Shown here: positions 16,601-25,600 of the stretch, one piece after another
How positions within the stretch are numbered: position 1 is the first letter of the stretch
Layout of the letters: every line of letters begins with the position of its first letter
Source: JBHIYN01 sp041984235
Lineage (GTDB): Bacteria; Pseudomonadota; Gammaproteobacteria; Ga0077536
Assembly: GCA_041984235.1 (NCBI GenBank)
Contig: JBHIYN010000009.1
Location: forward strand, 226,352 to 290,351
Reading direction: 5' to 3'
Length of the DNA: 64,000 bases
Translations under genes and position numbers: made by a program
Notes under the pieces: generated by a model
Database searches by the model: none
Seen by the model: only the letters and a program-made list of their open reading frames with translations
What the model was told of the DNA's origin: nothing

Positions 16601-19600
16601 CGAGATTACACCGTGCGCACGGATGCCGGCGCTGAACTCTCCGCTCTGCGCGATAAAGACCTGCGGCCGGAGACCGGATCTGCGCCGGAGGTCACGCCGG
16701 ACATTGAGGTCGAGGGCAAGTTCTACCAGCCCGAGGCGGTACTGCGCGTCGCGGAGGTTTCGAGGAAGAACGCCGAAGGGTCTCGTGATCGGGAGGCGCG
16801 CGCGCGTAAGCCGGAGAAGAAGGCCGCGCATCGGCGGTCAGCCGAGGCCGCAGACCAGCGTGCCGCCCGCTACCAGGCCGCGTTCGACGCATGGGCGGCC
16901 GAGCACCCCGAAGCGGCCGCGCCGTTGCGGAAGGCCCCGGAGCCGCCGCCTACCGCCGCACCAGTAGCCACCGCCGGCGGCGTCCTCCGCGTCGAGGACT
17001 ACAGCGACAAGGCCATCATCGTGCGCGGCGACACGCGCCCCCACAAGGACCGCATCAAGGCGATCGGCGGCGCCCTGTGGAACCGCAAGGCCGGCGGCTG
17101 GATCTTCAAGCAGGCGAAGCGGGCGGAGGTCGAGCGGGCGCTCGCGGACCTGCTTTCCGGGCAGATTCAGTCCAGTGAGGACGCCAAGCCACCGTCGCGA
17201 TCGAGGACTGAGATCGGGGTCAATCGCGACGGCAATCCCGTGTCCGTAGATGAGCAAGGCGTACGCTGGGTGACCAAGGAAGGTGTCCGGCAATCAGAGC
17301 CAGGGACTGTGATTGGGAGAAGCGGTCCTAACTTCCAGTTTCGTTCTGACCCCGTCCGCCGTCCCGACGAGTTCAAGACGGTCGACGAACTCGCCGCGGA
17401 GCGTACCGCAGGCGCGACCGACGCAGTGACCGGGCGAAAGGCCGACGTCATTGACGGTTCAGTTGGCGATCTCAAGCTCATTGGCTATCCGTCTCAAGGT
17501 GGGCGTCAGAACATCGCGCAGTTCAAGGTGAACCGTGACGGCACCGCATCGAAATTGAAGTATCTGGCCGAGAACGCGCAGGATCGCGCGCTCGCGGATG
17601 CAGCTTATGCAGAATGGGTCACGGAGAACGATAAGCGCCGCACCGTGCGCGCGCGCGAGGCTCAGCGAGCGTCGTTCAAGATAGGGCAGCGGGTCGTCCC
17701 GATCCGCGATCGCGACGTGCTTCCGAGCGGGGAGATCACCCACATCACCACGGCCAGCGATGGCCGGCAGATGTTTCGCGTCGGAGATAGTAATCAGCAC
17801 TTCCGCGCGGAGGATTATGCGCTTGCCGACGAGCCGCGCACCGTGGGGCGTCCGTTCCGGCTGGGCGACAAGGTGCGCTACCGGACGGGCTTCAACAAAG
17901 GCACCTTCACCGTCTACGACTACTCCACGGAGGACGGGGGGAAGGTCAAATTCCACGAGGACCAGCCGAAAATCTGGAAGAACGCGATGGATTTCGTCCG
18001 TGTGGAGGATGATCCCCAGGCGAACGTCAGCCCCGCCGCGCCGGCAGCCGCCCCACAAAGTAGCGCGCCAGCGCCCGCGTTCGGCGCCACCAACACGGTG
18101 TTCACCGAGGATGCCGCGGATCGTGCCCGCGCGCTGCTCAAGGCGAAGCTCGGCAACCTCAACACCGGGCTCGACCCCGAGGTTATCCAGGCCGGGATCA
18201 CCCTGGCCGGTTACTACATCGAGGGCGGCGCGCGCGCGTTCGCCGAGTTTTCGAAGCGGATGATCGCCGATCTGGGTGAGGGCGCCCGGCCGTACCTCCG
18301 CTCGTGGTACGAGGGGGTCCGCTACTACCCCGGTTTCGACGCCCGGGATATGACGTCTGCCGCCGAGATCGACGCTATACTTGAGGCAGGAGCGCCGGAA
18401 ACCGACGATGGACTTCAAGATCCCCTACCTGACAGCGATGCGGGAGCAGAGCCCGACGATGTTTCGCGAGCTCCAGAAGAGCGGGCAGCTGGACGCGCAC
18501 CTGCAGGAGAAGAGCGCGGAGGCGCACCGGCTGCTACGGGATCTGACCGCGGGGCTGAAGAAGGACCCGCGGACCGGGCTGCCGAGAAACCGCAACGAGC
18601 TCCACGCAGCGGAAGAGCAGGTCCGCGCGACGCTGATCGAGTTCCCGACGGCCCCGCTCGAAACTACCTGATCGAGCCGGGCGCGCTCCAAGAGGGGCGC
18701 GGCTGGGCGCAGAAGGCGCGCGACAACCTCCGGGCGATTGAGATTGCCCGTGACCTCGAGGCCTCCGGTCGCCACGCCAATGCCGAAGAGCAGGCCGCGC
18801 TCGCGCTCTACGTCGGCTGGGGCGGCATGTCCGGCGCCTTCCCTGACACGCAGGGCGCCTACGGCAAGGGCTTCGAGAAGATCGGTCCGCAGATCCGGGA
18901 CCTGCTGACCGACCGCGAGTACGAGACCGCGCGCCGGTCGATCCAGTACGCCCACTACACCAGCGAGTCCGTCATCCGCGCGATGTGGGACGCTGCATCC
19001 CAATTGGGATTCAAGGGCGGCCGGGTGTTCGAGCCTGGCATGGGTGTCGGGCACTTCGCCGGCATGATGCCGGCCGAGATCGCCGCGTCCACGGAGTACG
19101 CCGGCCTCGAGCTCGACCACACCACCGCGCGGATCGCGCGCCTGCTGTACCCGAAGTGGGGCGTCCGACAGGACGACTTCACTCGGGCCCCCCTGCCTGA
19201 GAACGCCTACGACCTCGTGATCGGCAACCCGCCGTTCGCCGACATCGCGATCAAGAGCGACCCGAAATACGCCGCGCACGGCTTCCTGCTGCACGACTAC
19301 TTCTTCGCCAAGAGCCTCGACGCCGTCCGGCCCGGTGGGCTGCTGATGTTCATCTCGTCGGCCGGCACGATGAACAAGCAGAGCGCCGCGGCGCGCGCCT
19401 ACCTGGCCGAGCGCGCCGATCTGGTCGGCGCCATCCGCCTGCCGTCGAGCGCCTTCAAGAAGAACGCCGGCACCGAGGTCACGACCGACATCATCATCCT
19501 GCGCAAGCACGACGACACCCCGTACCAAGGCCACGACTTCGTCGAATCGGCGCCCGTCACCCTGCCGGACAAGGACGGTAAGCCGCGCGACGGCTACAGC

Positions 19601-22600
19601 AACACCTACTTCGAGTCGCACCCGGAGATGGTGTTGGGCGAGCAGGGGTTCTTCGACAAGCTCTACGAGGGCCGCTACGGCGTCCGCCCGCGGCCGGGGC
19701 AGGACCTTGAGGCCGACATGAATGCGGCCATCGCCCGGCTGCCGCGCGACGTCATGGGCGAGCCGCACGACGCGCCCAGTGACATCGACTTCGCCACCAC
19801 CGAGAAGAAGGACGGCAGCTACTACCTCCGCGAGGACGGCACGCTGATGCAGCACAGCGACGGTGTCGGCCGGCCCGTCGAGCAGCGCGGCAAGGGCGTC
19901 ACCGGGGGCAAGTCGAAGGCGGAGATCGAGCGGATCCGCGGGCTGATCCCGATCCGCGACGCGCTCCGTGCCGTCTACTCGTTCGACCTGGCGCAGGACA
20001 CGAAGAACGCCGCCGCGGCGCGGGAGCGGTTGAACGAGGCCTATGACGCGTTCGTGAAGCGGTTCGGCCCCATCAACAAGGCCGACATCAAGTTCCGGCG
20101 TCCGTCGCGGGTACAGGCCGAGAACGCCCGCACCGAGGCCCGGGAAGAGGCGCGCTACGCCGGCCGGACGTTCGAGGAAGGGTCGTTTGACCCTCGCCCG
20201 CTGATCGCCGCCGGCGAGAGCCTGGCGACCATCTCGCGGCTGCGCATGGAGGCGCGCGAGGCGGCGCTGAAAGCCGGCCAGCCATGGGACGAGGGCACCT
20301 TCGACCCGGACGACATGCCCGATCTGGTCGTCGACAAGCGGCCGAACGCGGATCCCTTCATCGACGATCCGGAGGTCTACCGGCTCCGGGCGATCGAGGA
20401 CTACGACGACGACAAAGGCACCGGCAAGAAGGGGCTCGTGTTCTTCGAGTCGGTACTTTCGAAGGAGAAGGCGCCCGAGATCCGCAACGCCGGCGACGCC
20501 ATGCTCTACGTGCTGAACCGGCACGGCTTCCCCGATCTGGACGAGATCGCGAAGCTGGCCGGCTCGACCCGTGACGAGGTCCTGGCCGAGCTCGGCAACA
20601 ACCTGTTCGAGATCCCCGGGCGTCCCGGAGTCTACGAGACCCGGGACGACTACCTGAGCGGCAACGTCCGCGCCAAACTCGAAGCGGCCAAGGCGGCGGC
20701 CGAGACCAATCCGCGGCTGCGCAAGAACGTCGACGCGCTGGAAGCGGTCCAGCCGACCCCGCTGCCGCCGGCCATGATCTCGGCCAACCTGGGTATGCCG
20801 TGGATCCCGACCGAGGTCATCGAGCAGTTCGCGACCGAAGAACTCGGCCTCGAGCGCGCCACGGTCCGGTTTGTCCCGAAGCTGGGCGACTGGACCGTGG
20901 ACGGCGACTCGAAGAGCGCCGCGGCCGTGTCCACCTACGGCACCGAGCGCATGGACGCGACGCGGATCTTGCAGCACAACCTGAACCGTACCCAGATCAA
21001 GATTTACGACACCTGGCGCGATTCGGATGGGACGCACTCCGTGCTCAACGAGAAGGCGACCCAGGCCGCGCTGCAGAAGGCGGCGGAAATCAAGCACCGT
21101 TTCGGCGACTGGATCTACCGCGACCAGGACCGCGCCGACCGCCTGGCCGATCTCTACAACGCCCAGTACAACAACATCAGGGCATGGGAGGGCGACGGCT
21201 CCTACCTGACCACGCCGGGCGTCGCCGCCAATTGGTCGTGGCGTCCGCACCAGCTGCGCGTCATCGCGCGCATCATCCGCAAGGGCAACACCTACATGGC
21301 CCACGCGGTCGGCGCCGGCAAGACGTCAGCCTCGATCGGATCGGTCATGGAGATGCGCCGGCTCGGGCTCATCAAGAAGCCGATGTTCGCGGTGCCGAAT
21401 CACATGCTGGCGCAGTTCACGAAGGAGTTCTACGAGCAGTACCCGCTGGCCCGGATCGCGGTGGCCGACGAGCGTCGCTTCCATACCGATCGCCGTAAGC
21501 AGTTCATCGCCGACGTCGCCAGTCGCGAGCTCGACGCCATCATCATCACCCACAGCAGCTTCGGCATGATCCCGCTGTCGAGCGAGTTCCAGGACTCGAT
21601 CATCAAAGAGGAGATCGACAACCTCCGCGAGATCCTCGCCGAGCTCGGGGACCGGGAGTGGGGCGAAGAGTCCGAGACCCGGATCACCCGCAAGCGCGTC
21701 GAGAAGCAGATTGAGCGGCTTGAGCAGCGCCTCTCCGGCGCCATGCGCAGCCGCAAGGACCAGGTGTTCACCTTCGAAGAGATGGGCGTCGATTTCCTCG
21801 TGGTCGACGAGGCGCACGAGTTCCGCAAGCTCGACTTCGCCACCAAGATCGGTCACATCAAGGGGATCAGCGCCGAAGGTGCGCAGAAGTCGATGGACCT
21901 GTATTCGAAGCTGCGCTACCTGCGAACACTGAACCCGGACCGTCACGCGGTGCTGATGAGCGGCACGCCGATCACGAACACGATGGCCGAGCTCTACAGC
22001 GTCAGCCGCTACCTGCAGGAGGACGAGCTCGCGGCCCGCGGGCTGGGCGCCTTCGATGCCTGGGCGGCAGCGTACGGCGACACGGTCGACGCGCTTGAGC
22101 AGGACCCGGCCGGCGGCTACAAGACGCAGTCCCGCTTCGCGAGTTTCGTGAACGTGCCCGAGCTCTCCGCGATGGTTCGGCAGGTCATGGACGTCGTCAC
22201 CAGCAGCCAGTTGTCCCAGTACGTGACCCGCCCGGCCATCAAGGGCGGGAAACGCCGCCTCGAGGTCGCCGGCCGCAGCGACGCCTTCAAGAGCTACCAG
22301 CAGGACCTGGCCTACCGGATGCACATGATCGAGTTGCGCAAGGGCCCGCCGAAGAAGGGCGACGACATCCTGCTGAACGTCATCAACGACGGCCGTCACG
22401 CCGCCATCGACATGCGCTTCGTCATCCCCGACATTGGGAAAACCGATCCGGAGAGCAAGCTCGACCGCCTAGTGGAAGAGGTCTACCGGATCTGGCAGGA
22501 CACCAAGGACCAGGCCTTCTACCGGCCCCTGGCTAGCGGCAAGTACAGCGACGAGCCCGTCATGACCGGGCCGGCTACGCAGATGATCTTCGCGAACCTC

Positions 22601-25600
22601 GGGATTGGCGACGCCCGCGAGTTCAACACCTACCGCTACATCATCGCCGAGCTCGTGGCGCGCGGCGTACCCCGCTCCGAGATCGTCGATATCCGCGACG
22701 CCAAGACGCAGGCCGCCCGGCAGCGCGTGTTCAACGACATGAACGAGGGCAAGGTGCGGGTGCTCATTGGCTCGACGTCGAAGATGGCCACCGGGGTCAA
22801 TGCCCAGCGCCGGCTGGTCGCCATCCACAACCTCGATCCGCTGTGGTATCCGGCCGACGACGAGCAGCGGATTGGCCGCGGCTTGCGGCAGGGCAACATG
22901 AACCGCGAGATCGAGATCGTCGACTACTCCACCGACGGCTCCTACGACTCTCAGATGTGGGCGCTGATGGAGAAGAAGGCCCGCTTCATCGAGGGCTTCT
23001 TCCGCGGTGACCCGACGATGCGCACGATGGACGATCTCGGCGAGTCCAGTCAGTACGCCCAGGCCAAGGCGATGACCACGGCCGATCCCCGGATCATCGA
23101 ATTGACCGAGCTCCGGCAAGAGCTCGAGATGGAGGAACTTCGGCGCGCCTCCGCGGCGACCGAGGCGTATCAGGCGCGCAGGCACGTCGAGAACGCACGC
23201 GCGACCATCGCCAGCGCCACGAAGGCGATCGCTCAGTACGAGGGCTACATCAAGCAGCGCGTCGATATCACCGGCGACAACTTCTACGGTCAGATCGGCG
23301 ACACCCTCTACAAGGACCGCGACGAGTTCGTGAAGGGGATGAATGCCGCACTCAGGGAGGCGGGCGAGGCGCGGGTGGCCAAGGCCGGGGAGGACGGCAA
23401 GTCGCGCGACGTCGAGATGGCTCTTGGCGATCTGGGCGGCTTCCGTCTGACGGCCGAGATCAGCACCAGCCGGGAGATCGCGCGGGACAAGGACGGCCAG
23501 GCCATCCAGAAGGAGGAAGGCGGTAAGCTCCGCACGCAGTACAAGGTCGTCTACCAGGCCCATGTCTACCTGAACTGGGACAAGAGCCATCACGAGTGGA
23601 TCTCGGGCCGCGGCGGCAAGGGCGTGCTGGAGAACCTCGAAACCGCCATCGCGAGCCTCGAGGACCGCATCGCTGATCGTCGGGACCAGATCAAGAAGGC
23701 GGAGAAGGCCATCGCCGACTTCACGCCGCGGACCGAGCAGAAGTACGACGGCGACGCCAAGATCGCCGAGCTCACCGACAAGGTCCGCGCAATCGAGGCA
23801 GAGCTCACCGCAGAACAGGCCGAAGCCGAGGCGGCGATCGAGGCCAACCAGGGCGAGGAACCGGACGAGGACGATGGTGTCCGCTACGCGCGCGCCATGC
23901 CGTCGTTCTACCGGCAGTCCGGGCTCAGCGTCGACACCGCGGCGGCTTACCTGAAATCGAAGATTGGCCCGGATGCCTACCGTAAGCTGGTCGAGTCCGG
24001 GGTCATCCGTGTCTCGCAGGCGACCGACGGCCGCCTGGCGCGCAACGTCCGCGCCGCGATGGCCGACGGCGATATCGTCTACGGCTACACGGACGACGAC
24101 ACGACCCATCTCATCGCGGACAACCTCAACACCGCCGGCGTCCCGGTCGGCAGCACCGAGGACGCCTACGGCATCTTCCTGCACGAGGTCGGCGTGCATT
24201 ACGGCATGGAGGCCTTTCTCGGCCGCAAGCAGTTCGTCAGGCTGAAACGCTCCGTGATGCGCGCGGCGCAGTCTGGGGCCGACACCCCGCTCGCGCGCGC
24301 GGCGCGCAAGGCGAGGGGGCGGGTCGTCGAGGGCACGAAGAAAGGGCACGTTGCCGAAGAAACGCTGGCCTGGCTGGTCACCGATCACGCGAACCACACC
24401 CTGCCGCTGGTCCGGCAGATCATGGCCGCGATCCGCGCCTTCCTCGTCCGGCTGGGTTGGACGTCGGCGGCGAACCCGGACGCGCTGGTCGTGCTGGCCC
24501 GTGGCGCTGCGATGCGCGCCGCCGGGCGCCGGCGCACGGACGCCGCGACGCTGGCGCTGGCTGCCGACACGATGTTCGCGCGCCGGATCGAGGACTACGC
24601 TTGGTCAGAGGTCATCGAGACGGACGCCGGCCCGTGGTACGTGGGGCGCGATATCAGCCTGATCCCGGCCGGAGTCGAGGGCGCCGGCCAGTGGGGCGAC
24701 GGGTCTATCCTGCTCGCCATCGACACCTACACCCAGGAGCGGTTGGCCAAGGTCATCGTGGGCCGGGACGGCACCGACATCCACACCCTGTACGGGCTCT
24801 ACTCGGACGCGCCTCGGTCCGGCGCCGGCCGCCGCATCGTCAAGGCGCTGACCGCCAACGCGACCGGGCCGCTGAAAATTGATAGCATCGTCCGTGACGC
24901 GCAGCAATTCTGGCTCAAAGTCGGAGCGCACAACCATGTCCGTGAAAACGACTCCCTCAACGCCGAAATCACTCGCGAGTCTTTCCGCCGAGCAGAGGAA
25001 GAAGCTCGCCGACAAGGTGCCGCCCGGGATCCCGCCGATCCCGATGGCGGTCCGGCGGGCGATGAAGAAGGCCAGCAAGCCGTAGGCGGTACCCGGTTCG
25101 CCCGGGCCCGCGTCACCGACACCCCCGCATTCCGCCACTGGTTCGGCGACTCCAAGGTCGTCGACGAGAGTGGCGAGCCGCAGGTGATGTACCACGGCAC
25201 GGATCCGGAATCGCGCGGGGACTTCACGCGATTTCGGATGGGGCAAACCGAAGGCGACGCGTTTCAGCTCGCTCTCTCTGGGATCGGACCTGGATTCTTC
25301 ACGGACCGCCCAAGGCAAGCGTCGACGTTCGGTGACTTCATCATCCCCGCGTACCTGAGCTTACAAAATCCCGCCGTATTTGAGACGGACATGCAAGCGT
25401 TTGCGGCTTATGTCCAGGCAGAAGATGTCGTGGATTTCTTCAACGCTGACACTGAAGAAATGACCGATGGTCAATATCTCCAGTGGGCACGAGAAAACCG
25501 GGATCGTGTTGCAGAGTTCAAGGCAGCGAAAAAGATCCGCGCTGCATGGTGGGAGGGCCAGAATGACGCGTTCAACCAGGTTATCGCGGCAGCCGAGGAA

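Noticed and set aside
18425..21304. 959-codon open frame on the minus strand opposite the methyltransferase part
   Set aside because: Product is Arg/Gly/Val-rich with no motif and is the usual antisense shadow of GC-rich coding DNA; the plus strand encodes a clear methyltransferase and helicase.
24182..24199. Classical HExxH metalloprotease motif
   Set aside because: The residues are HEVGVH, an HExxxH spacing, so I only call it zincin-like.
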